Shown: positions 33,963 through 42,150 of the stretch, piece by piece
Layout of the letters: every line of letters starts with the position of its first letter
How positions within the stretch are numbered: position 1 is the first letter of the stretch
Assembly (NCBI RefSeq): GCF_006738645.1
Contig: NZ_AP019700.1
Coordinates: 4,880,001 to 4,944,000, forward strand
Direction: 5' to 3'
Origin: Stella humosa
GTDB lineage: Bacteria; Pseudomonadota; Alphaproteobacteria; ATCC43930; Allostellaceae
DNA length: 64,000 bases
The notes under the pieces: model-generated
Databases searched by the model: none
What the model was told of the DNA's origin: nothing
What the model saw: only the letters and a program-made list of their open reading frames with translations
Position numbers and translations under genes: made by a program

Positions 33963-36910
33963 CCGCCCTGCCCCGGCGCCAGCCGATGCGCACCCGCAGC
34001 GGCGGCCATATCGACCGCGACCAGCGGCTGACGTTCCGCTTCGACGGGCGCGAGTATGGCGGCTATGCCGGCGACACGCTCGCCTCGGCCCTGCTGGCCA
34101 ACGGCGTGCGCATCGTCGGCCGCAGCTTCAAGTACCACCGCCCGCGCGGCATCTATGGCGCGGGGCCGGAGGAGCCCAACGCCCTGGCCGAGATCGGCAC
34201 CGGCGCCCGGCGCACGCCCAACAGCAAGATGACCGGCGTCGAGCTGCATGACGGGCTGGTGGCGGCGAGCCAGAACCGCTGGCCGTCGCTGGGGCTGGAC
34301 CTGCTCTCGATCAACTCCGCGCTCGCCCGCCTCCTGCCGGCCGGCTTCTACTACAAGACCTTCATGTGGCCGGCCGCCTTCTGGGAAAAGGTCTACGAGC
34401 CGGCGATCCGCCGCGCCGCGGGCCTTGGCCGGGCAACCACCCTGCCTGATCCCGACCATTACGAGGCGGCCCACGCCCATTGCGACGTGCTGGTGGTGGG
34501 GGCGGGTGCGGCTGGCCTGGCGGCCGCGCGCGCGGCCGGCGAAGCCGGTGCCCGCGTGATCCTGGCCGAGCAGGATTTCCTGCTGGGCGGTGGACTGCTG
34601 GCCGAGCGCCCGCTGGAGCCGTGGCGGCGCGAGATGCTGGCCGCGCTCGCCGCCCTGAAGACCGTCACGGTGATGCCGCGGACGACCGTCTTCGGCTATT
34701 ATGAGCAGAACATGCTGGGCGCGCTGGAGCGCGTGTCGGACCATCTGGCCGAGCCCGCCGCCCATGCCCCGCGCCAGCGCTACTGGACCATCCGGGCGCG
34801 CGAGGTGGTGCTGGCGACCGGCGCCGACGAGCGGCTGATCGCCTTTCCCGGCAACGACCGGCCGGGGGTGATGCTGGCGGGCGCGGTGCGCACCTATGCC
34901 GAGCGCTTTGGCGTGCTGGCCGGGCGCCGGGCCGTGCTCTTCACCAACAACGATGCCGCCTATGCCACGGCCGACGCGCTGGTCGCGGCGGGCGCCGACC
35001 AGGTGACGGTGCTGGATGCCAGGCCGCTGGGGCCGGCGGCGGCCGCCGCGCGCCAGCGCGGCATCCCCGTCATGGCCGGCCACGAGATCACCGGCGCCCA
35101 TGGCGGCCGCGGGCTCTACAGCGTCGAGGCGCGGGCGGCCGGCACCTATGGCAGCTTCCAGATCGACGCCGACCTGCTCTGCGTGTCGGGCGGCTACGGG
35201 CCGGCGATCCACCTGGCCAGCCAGTCGCGCACGGCCATGCGGTGGGACGAGCGGATCGCGGCCTTCGTGCCGGGCGAAGCCGCCGGACAGCGTTCGGCCG
35301 GGGCGGCGCGCGGGCGCTTCGGCATCGGCGCCGCCGCCAGCGACGGTCTGGCCGCCGGACAGGCGGCGGCCGCCGCCGCCGGCTTCGCGCGCAAGACCGC
35401 GTTCGACCTGCCATCCGAGACCGGCGACCCGGACCCCACGGTCACGCCCTTCTGGGAGGTGGCGGCCTCCGGCAAGTCCTTCGTCGACCTGCAGCACGAC
35501 GTGACGACGGCCGACATTCGCCTGGCCCATCGCGAGGGCTACACCCATATCGAGCACGCCAAGCGCTACACCACCCACGCCATGGCGACCGACCAGGGCA
35601 AGACGGGCGGGCTCGTCGGTGCCGCCGTCCTGGCCGAGGCGCGCGGCCTGCCGGTTGAGGCGGTCGGCATGCCGACCTACCGCCCCTATGTCTCGCCCAT
35701 CACCTGGGGGGCGGTCGCCGGGCACCATACGGGCCGCGACTTCGCGCCCATCCGCCGCACCATGCTGCACGACTGGCATGCCCGCCGCGGGGCGGAGTTC
35801 ATGGAGGCCGGACTGTGGCTGCGCCCGGCCTTCTACCCGCGGCCCGGCGAGGCGGTGTGGGACGCGATCGTGCGCGAGGGCCGCGCCGTGCGCACCGCCG
35901 TCGGCATCTGCGACGTGTCCACGCTCGGCAAGATCGACCTGCAGGGGGCCGATGCCGGCCTCTTCCTCGACCGGCTCTACATGAACACCTTCTCGACCCT
36001 GCCGGTCGGCAAGGCACGCTACGGGCTGATGCTGCGCGAGGACGGTCTGGTGCTGGACGACGGCACCACCAGCCGGCTGGCGCCCGACCATTTCTTCGTC
36101 ACCACGACCACGGCCAATGCCGGACGGGTGATGGAGCACATGGAGTTCCACGCCCAGACGGTGTGGCCCGAGCTGGACGTCCAGTTCGCCTCGGTCACCG
36201 ACCATTGGGCGTCGATGTCGGTGGCCGGGCCCCAGGCGCGGCGCACGCTGGCCAAGGTGGTGGAGGGCCTCGACCTGGCCGATGCCGCCCTGCCCTTCAT
36301 GGGCGTGGCCGATGCGACCCTGGCCGGCTGCCCGATCCGCATCTTCCGCATCAGCTTCTCGGGCGAGCTGGCGTTCGAGGTGGCGACGCCGGCCGGCTAT
36401 GCCCTGCCAGTGTGGGAGGCGATCCTGGCCGCGGGTGCGGAGTTCGGGATCGAGCCCTATGGCGTCGAGGCGCTGGGCCTGCTGCGCATCGAGAAGGGCC
36501 ATGTCGCCGGCGCCGAGCTGAACGGCCAGACCACCGCCCGCGATGTCGGGCTGGAGCGGATGGCCAAGAAGCGCGGCGACTTCGTCGGGCGCGTCCTGGC
36601 CGAGCGGCCGGGCCTGGCCGATCCATCCCGCCCGCGCCTGGTCGGCGTGCGCCCCGTCGTGCCCGAACAGCAGATCCGCGCCGGCGCCCACTTGGTCGAG
36701 GCCGGGTCGCAGCACAGCCTGGGCTGGATATCCAGCATCACCCGCTCGGTCGAGCCGGGCGGCTGGGTCGGGCTGGCGCTGCTGACGGATGGTGCCGCGC
36801 GCCACGGCCAGCGCCTTCACGCCGCCTTCCCGCTCTATGGCGAGTCGGTCGAGGTCGAGATCACCAGCCCGCATTTCGTCGATCCGGAGAATGCCCGTGT
36901 CCGCGCCTGA
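33959..36910 (+). CDS. soxA: Sarcosine oxidase alpha subunit
   Basis: This 983-residue subunit carries, in order, a plant-ferredoxin-like N-terminal domain (RLTFRFDGREYGGYAGDTLA, about 15-100), an NAD-binding two-dinucleotide domain (VLVVGAGAAGLAAARAAGEA at about 178), and a C-terminal aminomethyltransferase-type domain (about 600-970) that hands the methylene group to tetrahydrofolate. The usual length of about 1000 is kept. The VSTLGKIDLQG and EKGHVAGAELNGQTT motifs are visible. No glyA, purU or folD genes follow, so the one-carbon product is handled elsewhere. Confidence 0.95.
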   Translation: MTALPRRQPMRTRSGGHIDRDQRLTFRFDGREYGGYAGDTLASALLANGVRIVGRSFKYHRPRGIYGAGPEEPNALAEIGTGARRTPNSKMTGVELHDGLVAASQNRWPSLGLDLLSINSALARLLPAGFYYKTFMWPAAFWEKVYEPAIRRAAGLGRATTLPDPDHYEAAHAHCDVLVVGAGAAGLAAARAAGEAGARVILAEQDFLLGGGLLAERPLEPWRREMLAALAALKTVTVMPRTTVFGYYEQNMLGALERVSDHLAEPAAHAPRQRYWTIRAREVVLATGADERLIAFPGNDRPGVMLAGAVRTYAERFGVLAGRRAVLFTNNDAAYATADALVAAGADQVTVLDARPLGPAAAAARQRGIPVMAGHEITGAHGGRGLYSVEARAAGTYGSFQIDADLLCVSGGYGPAIHLASQSRTAMRWDERIAAFVPGEAAGQRSAGAARGRFGIGAAASDGLAAGQAAAAAAGFARKTAFDLPSETGDPDPTVTPFWEVAASGKSFVDLQHDVTTADIRLAHREGYTHIEHAKRYTTHAMATDQGKTGGLVGAAVLAEARGLPVEAVGMPTYRPYVSPITWGAVAGHHTGRDFAPIRRTMLHDWHARRGAEFMEAGLWLRPAFYPRPGEAVWDAIVREGRAVRTAVGICDVSTLGKIDLQGADAGLFLDRLYMNTFSTLPVGKARYGLMLREDGLVLDDGTTSRLAPDHFFVTTTTANAGRVMEHMEFHAQTVWPELDVQFASVTDHWASMSVAGPQARRTLAKVVEGLDLADAALPFMGVADATLAGCPIRIFRISFSGELAFEVATPAGYALPVWEAILAAGAEFGIEPYGVEALGLLRIEKGHVAGAELNGQTTARDVGLERMAKKRGDFVGRVLAERPGLADPSRPRLVGVRPVVPEQQIRAGAHLVEAGSQHSLGWISSITRSVEPGGWVGLALLTDGAARHGQRLHAAFPLYGESVEVEITSPHFVDPENARVRA

Positions 36911-37490
36911 ACCCTGGTCGCCACTGGCGGGCCATCTGGTCGCCGGCCGCCATGGCGCCGTCACCGGCGAGCCGCTGGCGCTGCGCGAGGTCGCCTCGTC
37001 CATCGTCGACCTGGCGGCCCGGCGCGGCAGGGCCGGCGACCTGGTCGCGGCGATCCGCGGCGCGTTCGGCTTCGACCTGCCCGCCCCCGGCCGCTGGGCT
37101 GGCGATGGCGAGGTCACGGCCGTCTGGATCAAGCCCGAGACCTGGCTGCTGCTGGCGCCCCGCGGGGTGGAGGGTGCGTTTGCGGCCGGGGTGAAGCAGG
37201 CGGCCGGCGACGCCGGATCGGTCGTCGACCAGTCGCACGGCAAGACGCGCCTCGGCCTGTCCGGTGTCATGGCCCGGGAGGCGCTCGCCAAGGGCTGCCG
37301 CATCGACCTCGACCCGTCGGCCTTCGGCCCCGGCCGGTCGGCGGTGACGCAGATCTCCCAGACCGGCTGCGTCCTGCTGCAACGCGATGACACGCCCGCC
37401 TTCGAGCTGGTCGTCGGGTCGAGCTATGCCATTCCCTTCTTCGACTGGCTGACCCATGCGGCGGCCGGGTTCGGCTACGAGATCCGCTAG
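36891..37490 (+). CDS. soxG: Sarcosine oxidase gamma subunit
   Basis: This 199-residue protein matches the SoxG family (LRLSGVMAREAL-type region seen here as LGLSGVMAREALAKGC, and SSYAIPFFDWL near the C-terminus). Its fold resembles the folate-binding domain of the alpha subunit. The ATG at 36891 overlaps the end of soxA by 20 bases, so translation is coupled; an upstream in-frame ATG at 36789 lies deep inside soxA and is rejected. Confidence 0.93.
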   Translation: MPVSAPEPWSPLAGHLVAGRHGAVTGEPLALREVASSIVDLAARRGRAGDLVAAIRGAFGFDLPAPGRWAGDGEVTAVWIKPETWLLLAPRGVEGAFAAGVKQAAGDAGSVVDQSHGKTRLGLSGVMAREALAKGCRIDLDPSAFGPGRSAVTQISQTGCVLLQRDDTPAFELVVGSSYAIPFFDWLTHAAAGFGYEIR

Positions 37491-37550
37491 CCGCCACTGC
37501 CCGGCCGTGGCCGTCCCGGCCGGCCATTCCCACCGGACGCACAACCCCAG

Positions 37551-38798
37551 ATGCCCGACAGCGCCGAGCCTGCCCGCCGATCCGTCGGCGTCTTCCGCCA
37601 TCGCGGCTTTGCCGTCTATTGGGGTGGGCGCTTCCTCACCACCTTTGCTGCCCAATTCATCAGCGTCTCGGTCGGCTGGCACGTCTACAGCCTGACGCGC
37701 GACCCGCTCGACCTGGGGCTGGTCGGCCTGTTCCAGTTCCTGCCCTTCCCCGTCCTCATCTTCGTCACCGGCACGGTGGCCGATCGCTTCGACCGGCGCT
37801 GGATCATGGGCATCTGCATCGCCGGGCAGATCCTGTGCGTGGCCGGCCTGCTGGCGCTGATCCTGGCGGGCGACGGGCGGACTTGGCCAATTTTCGCGCT
37901 ACTGGTCCTGTTCGGGACCGCGCGCGCCTTCCTCGGCCCCGCCTCGCAGTCGATCACGCCCAACCTGGTGCCGAGTGCGGAACTGGCGACGGCGGTCGCC
38001 TGGACCACCTCCTCCTGGCAGGTGGCGACGATCCTGGGCCCGGTCGTGGGCGGCCTCCTCTACGGCCTGGCGCCCTCCGTGCCGTTCGCCGCCGCCGCCC
38101 TGCTGATGGCAGCCGCCGTCGCCATGACGGCGCTGATCCCGGCGATGCCGCGCGCCAGCCTGCCGGGGGCCGTCGACTGGCCGGCGCTGAGTGCCGGCTT
38201 CCGCTACATCTGGAAGGAGAAGGTGGTGCTGGGCGCCATCTCGCTCGACCTGTTCGCGGTGCTGCTCGGCGGTGCCGTCGCCCTGCTGCCCGCCTATGCC
38301 GGCGACATCCTGCATGTCGGGCCGGTCGGGCTCGGCCTCCTGCGGGCGGCCCCCGGCGTCGGCGCGCTCGCCATGGCGCTGTGGCTGACCCGACGGCCGA
38401 TCACCGACCATGCCGGCATCGTCATGTTCGCGGGCGTGGCCGGCTTCGGCCTCTTCGCCTGCGTCTTCGGCCTGTCGGTGTGGCCGGCGCTCTCGATCCT
38501 GGCCCTGCTGCTGATGGGGGCGACCGACATGATCAGCGTCTATGTGCGCGAGACGCTGATCCAGCTCTGGACGCCCGACCACCTGCGCGGGCGCGTCAAC
38601 GCGGTCAACATGGTCTTCATCGGGGCGTCGAACGAGCTGGGCGCCTTCCGCGCCGGGGTGTCGGCCGCCCTGATCGGCATCGTCCCCGCGGTCGTCGTCG
38701 GCGGCGCCGGCACGATGCTGGTGGCCGGCTTGTGGGCCCACTGGTTTCCGCGCCTGCGGGCCATTCGCCGGGTCGATCAGGTGGACCGATCGGCGTAG
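37551..38798 (+). CDS. MFS transporter, EntS-like
   Basis: This 415-residue membrane protein has twelve predicted helices and the MFS_3 (enterobactin exporter-like) features: FRHRGFAVYWGGRFLTTFA at the start, TGTVADRFDRRWIMG in loop 2-3 and YVRETLIQLWTPDHLRGRVN before helix 11. It probably exports a small molecule. The substrate is unknown. It lies 60 bases after soxG with no clear ribosome site and may belong to the next unit. Siderophore export is possible from family but no siderophore genes are present. Confidence 0.88.
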   Translation: MPDSAEPARRSVGVFRHRGFAVYWGGRFLTTFAAQFISVSVGWHVYSLTRDPLDLGLVGLFQFLPFPVLIFVTGTVADRFDRRWIMGICIAGQILCVAGLLALILAGDGRTWPIFALLVLFGTARAFLGPASQSITPNLVPSAELATAVAWTTSSWQVATILGPVVGGLLYGLAPSVPFAAAALLMAAAVAMTALIPAMPRASLPGAVDWPALSAGFRYIWKEKVVLGAISLDLFAVLLGGAVALLPAYAGDILHVGPVGLGLLRAAPGVGALAMALWLTRRPITDHAGIVMFAGVAGFGLFACVFGLSVWPALSILALLLMGATDMISVYVRETLIQLWTPDHLRGRVNAVNMVFIGASNELGAFRAGVSAALIGIVPAVVVGGAGTMLVAGLWAHWFPRLRAIRRVDQVDRSA

Positions 38799-38833
38799 AC
38801 TGGCGCAGAAGTCCAATCTGGGGAGAAGGGCGC

Positions 38834-39223
38834 ATGGGCATCACGGCGATGAACCACTTCACGGTCCTCACCGACGACCTCGACGCGACGATCGGTTTCT
38901 ACGGCATGTTCGGGCTGAACCCGGGCTGGCGGCCGCCGTTCGGCTTTCCCGGTGCCTGGCTCTATTCCGGCGAGACGGCGATCCTGCACGTCATCAAGCG
39001 CGACGAAGTCACCCGCATCGACGGGCTGCTCGACCACATGGCTTTCTCGGCCGTCGACCTGCCGGCGGTCGCCGCCCGGCTGAAGGCGGCCGGCCACGAC
39101 TACGACCTGCGGCGGCTGGCCGGCGGCGGCATCTGGCAGCTCTTCACCCGCGACCCGGCCGGCGCCAAGGTCGAGTTCGACTTCGCCAAGGACGAGCCGG
39201 CGCCGGAAGGCTACGTCGCCTAG
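38834..39223 (+). CDS. VOC family (glyoxalase-fold) protein
   Basis: This 129-residue protein has two beta-alpha-beta-beta-beta modules of the vicinal oxygen chelate fold. Metal-ligand candidates are H8 (MNHFTVL), H in LLDHMAFSA and E in AKVEFDFAKDE. Start ATG 38834 is preceded by GGGAGAAGGG. Lactoylglutathione lyase, dioxygenase and binding-only activities are all possible. It ends 6 bases before a convergent gene. Confidence 0.85.
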   Translation: MGITAMNHFTVLTDDLDATIGFYGMFGLNPGWRPPFGFPGAWLYSGETAILHVIKRDEVTRIDGLLDHMAFSAVDLPAVAARLKAAGHDYDLRRLAGGGIWQLFTRDPAGAKVEFDFAKDEPAPEGYVA

Positions 39224-39229
39224 GCCCCC

Positions 39230-40285
39230 CTACCGGAGCGAGGCGTTCACCTTGTCGAGCGCCTTCGCCCCCGGCACCAGGGCCGCGTCGTCCAGGCTGT
39301 TGAGCGGGGTCGCCACGGTCGACAGCGCGTCGTGCAGGTCGGCCGATTCCGGGTCGACATAGAGCAGGCCCGTCACCACCTCGCCCTTGGCCGCCTGCTG
39401 CTGCAGGTAGGAGATGGCCGCCCCGCGGTCGCGCGGGTCGTAGTCGGCGTCGAGCTTGCGCAGGCGCAGCACGGTGCCGTCATGCTGGGTCACCTCCACC
39501 AGTTCGCCCGGACCGTACTGGGCGGCGATCGGCGCATGGTCGACCATCACGTCGAGCCGGTTCACCGCCTCGTTGTGCTCGCGCACGAAGTCGAAGCTCT
39601 TGGTCGAGCCCGGGTGGTTGTTGAAGGCGACGCACGGGCTGATGCAGTCGATGAAGGCCGCCCCCTTGTGGCGGATGGCGGCCTGGATCAACGGCACCAG
39701 TTGCTCCTTGTCGCCCGAGAAGCTGCGGGCGACGAAGCTGGCGCCCAGCAGCAGCGCCATCGAGGCGAGGTCGATCGGCTCGTCATGGTTGGCCGCCCCG
39801 CGCTTGCTGAGCGAGCCCTTGTCGGCGGTGGCCGAGAACTGCCCCTTGGTCAGCCCGTACACGCCGTTGTTCTCGACGATGTAGAGCATGTCGACGCCGC
39901 GGCGGATCGAGTGGGCGAACTGCCCCAGCCCGATCGAGGCACTGTCGCCGTCGCCCGAGACGCCGAGATAGATCAGGTCGCGGTTGGCGAGGTTGGCGCC
40001 GGTCAGCACCGACGGCATGCGGCCATGCACGCTGTTGAAGCCGTGGCTGGCCCCGAGAAAGTAGGTCGGCGTCTTCGACGAGCAGCCGATGCCCGACAGC
40101 TTGGCGATGCGGTGCGGCGCCAGGTCGAGTTCGAAGCAGGCCTGGATGATGGCCGCACTGATCGAATCATGCCCGCAGCCGGCGCAGAGCGTGGATACCG
40201 CGCCCTCATAGTCGCGCCGCGTGTAGCCCAGCCGGTTCGTCGGCAGCTTGGGGTGGTGGAACTTCGGCTTGGTGATGAAGGTCAT
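39230..40285 (-). CDS. 2-oxoacid:ferredoxin oxidoreductase beta subunit
   Basis: This 351-residue subunit binds thiamine diphosphate and an iron-sulfur cluster. It shows STLCAGCGHDSISAA (cluster cysteines and ThDP contact), GIGCSSKTP, and VSGDGDSASIGLGQFAHSIR with ENNGVYGLTKGQFS, the ThDP magnesium motif. With the alpha subunit it oxidatively decarboxylates a 2-oxoacid to the acyl-CoA, reducing ferredoxin. The start overlaps the alpha gene stop (ATGA). 2-oxoglutarate is the most common substrate in this group (KorAB), but substrate cannot be read from the sequence. Confidence 0.93.
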   Translation of the reverse strand: MTFITKPKFHHPKLPTNRLGYTRRDYEGAVSTLCAGCGHDSISAAIIQACFELDLAPHRIAKLSGIGCSSKTPTYFLGASHGFNSVHGRMPSVLTGANLANRDLIYLGVSGDGDSASIGLGQFAHSIRRGVDMLYIVENNGVYGLTKGQFSATADKGSLSKRGAANHDEPIDLASMALLLGASFVARSFSGDKEQLVPLIQAAIRHKGAAFIDCISPCVAFNNHPGSTKSFDFVREHNEAVNRLDVMVDHAPIAAQYGPGELVEVTQHDGTVLRLRKLDADYDPRDRGAAISYLQQQAAKGEVVTGLLYVDPESADLHDALSTVATPLNSLDDAALVPGAKALDKVNASLR

Positions 40286-42150
40286 GGCACCGCCTTCCGG
40301 AGCGGGACGACGTTGAGGTCGGGCAGGGCAGCCGCGATCGCGCCGACGATGAAGCGCGCCGTGATCGGCGTGCCGTCATAGTGGCGGATGCTGACCAGCC
40401 GGGCGGGGTCGAGATCGCATTCGGAGACCAGCAGGGTACGCATCTGCCCGTCGCGGTTCTGCTCGACGAGGAAGACGGTGTCGTGCCGGCGCACGAAGTC
40501 CGCCACCGCGTCGGAGAAGGGAAAGGCCCGCAGGCGCAGCGTGTCGGCGTGGATGCCGCGCTCGGCCATGGTCACCAGCGCCTCGTCCATGGCGGCCGCC
40601 GTCGAGCCGAAATAGACGATGCCGAGGCCGGTCGGCTCGGCCGCCGCGCGCTCGACCGGGGCCGGCACCAGGGTCTTGGCCGTCTCGAACTTGGCGAGCA
40701 GGCGCTCCATGTTGTCGATATAGACCGGCCCCTCCTCGCTGTAGCGGGCGTAGCGGTCGCGCGTCGTGCCGCGGGTGAAGTAGGAGCCGCGGGTCGGATG
40801 GGTGCCGGGATAGGTCCGGTAGGGGATGCCGTCGCCATCGACATCGAGATAGCGGCCGAAGTCGATGCCGGCCTCCAGCATCTCGCGCGTCATCACCTTG
40901 CCGCGGTCCATGCGGCGGTTGTCGTCCCAGGCGAAAGGGCGGCACAGCCACTCGTTCATGCCGATGTCGAGGTCGAGCATGACGAAGACCGGCGTCTGCA
41001 GCCGGTCCGCCAGGTCGAAGGCGAGCGAGCCCATCTCGAACGCCTCGTTCGGGTCCTCCGGCAGCAGCAGGACGTGCTTGGTGTCGCCGTGCGAGGCGTA
41101 GGCGCAGGCCAAGAGGTCCGATTGCTGCGTGCGGGTCGGCATGCCGGTCGACGGGCCGCCGCGCTGCACGTCGAAGATGACGGCCGGAATCTCGGCGAAA
41201 TAGGCCAAGCCCAGGAATTCCTGCATCAGCGAGATGCCGGGGCCGGAGGTGGATGTGAAGGCCCGCGCCCCGTTCCAACCCGCCCCGATCACCATGCCGA
41301 TCGAGGCAAGCTCGTCCTCGGCCTGGACGATGGCGTACTTGTTCTGCTCGCCCTCGCCGCGGAAGCGGCGGCAATGGCGCTGGAACGCCTCGGCCAGCGA
41401 CGAGGAGGGCGTGATCGGATACCAGGCGCAGACGGTGGCGCCGCCATAGACCGCCCCCAGGGCGGCGGCGGCGTTGCCGTCGACGAAGATGGCGTCGCCC
41501 ACCGCATCGGCCGCCCGCACCTTCAGCGGCAGCGGGCAGGGGAACTCCTGGAGCGCGTAGTCGCGGCCCATGTGGAGCGCATCGATGTTCGGGCGGATTA
41601 GCTTGTCCTTGCCCTTGAACTGCTCGGCGATCAGCGCCTCGATCACGGCCGGGTCGATGTCGAGCAGGGCCGAGAGCGCGCCGACATAGATGATGTTCTT
41701 GAAGAGCTGGCGCTGGCGCGAATCCGTGTAGGCGCGGTTGCAGATCGCCGTCAGCGGCACGCCCAGCACGGTGATGTCGGGCCGGAACTTCGAGGCCGGC
41801 ATCGGCTTGGTCGAGTCGTAGAAGAGATAGCCGCCGGGATCGACGCCGTTCACGTCCTTGTCCCAGGTCTGCGGGTTCATCGCCACCATCAGGTCGACGC
41901 CGCCGCGGGCGCCGCGCCAGCCCTGCTCGGTCACCCGCACCTCGTACCAGGTCGGCAGGCCCTGGATGTTCGAGGGGAAGATATTGCGCGCGACGACGGG
42001 CACGCCCATGCGGATGATGGAGCGGGCAAACAGCAGGTTGGCGCTGGCCGAACCGGAACCGTTGACGTTGGCGAACTTGACGACGAAGTCGTTGGTCCGG
42101 TCCCCGCCGGGGGACTGGATGAGCGAAGAGCCGGCTAGTGACTGCGGCAT
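40282..42150 (-). CDS. 2-oxoacid:ferredoxin oxidoreductase alpha subunit (gamma-alpha fusion)
   Basis: This 622-residue subunit begins with a gamma domain (about 25-200: VKFANVNGSGSASANLLFAR, FPSNIQGLPTWYEVRV) followed by the pyrimidine-binding alpha domain (about 225-600: AWYPITPSSSLAEAFQ, SGPGISLMQEFLGLAYFAE, VQRGGPSTGMPTRTQQSDL). That order is standard for bacterial KorA. The ATG at 42150 lies 16 bases inside the end of the flavoprotein gene; a longer frame reaching 42603 overlaps that gene fully and is not coding. Together with the beta subunit it forms the complete enzyme. Confidence 0.93.
   Translation of the reverse strand: MPQSLAGSSLIQSPGGDRTNDFVVKFANVNGSGSASANLLFARSIIRMGVPVVARNIFPSNIQGLPTWYEVRVTEQGWRGARGGVDLMVAMNPQTWDKDVNGVDPGGYLFYDSTKPMPASKFRPDITVLGVPLTAICNRAYTDSRQRQLFKNIIYVGALSALLDIDPAVIEALIAEQFKGKDKLIRPNIDALHMGRDYALQEFPCPLPLKVRAADAVGDAIFVDGNAAAALGAVYGGATVCAWYPITPSSSLAEAFQRHCRRFRGEGEQNKYAIVQAEDELASIGMVIGAGWNGARAFTSTSGPGISLMQEFLGLAYFAEIPAVIFDVQRGGPSTGMPTRTQQSDLLACAYASHGDTKHVLLLPEDPNEAFEMGSLAFDLADRLQTPVFVMLDLDIGMNEWLCRPFAWDDNRRMDRGKVMTREMLEAGIDFGRYLDVDGDGIPYRTYPGTHPTRGSYFTRGTTRDRYARYSEEGPVYIDNMERLLAKFETAKTLVPAPVERAAAEPTGLGIVYFGSTAAAMDEALVTMAERGIHADTLRLRAFPFSDAVADFVRRHDTVFLVEQNRDGQMRTLLVSECDLDPARLVSIRHYDGTPITARFIVGAIAAALPDLNVVPLRKAVP

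Noticed and set aside
33794-37393. A 1199-codon open frame on the minus strand opposite sarcosine oxidase
   Set aside because: It is antisense to soxA/soxD/soxG, whose proteins match known subunits end to end; the antisense product is a low-complexity Arg/Gly/Pro/His-rich chain typical of GC-rich shadow frames.
9163-37490. A glyphosate route linking the phosphonate monoester hydrolase to sarcosine oxidase
   Set aside because: C-P lyase genes needed to make sarcosine are absent, and the two loci have separate contexts and regulation.
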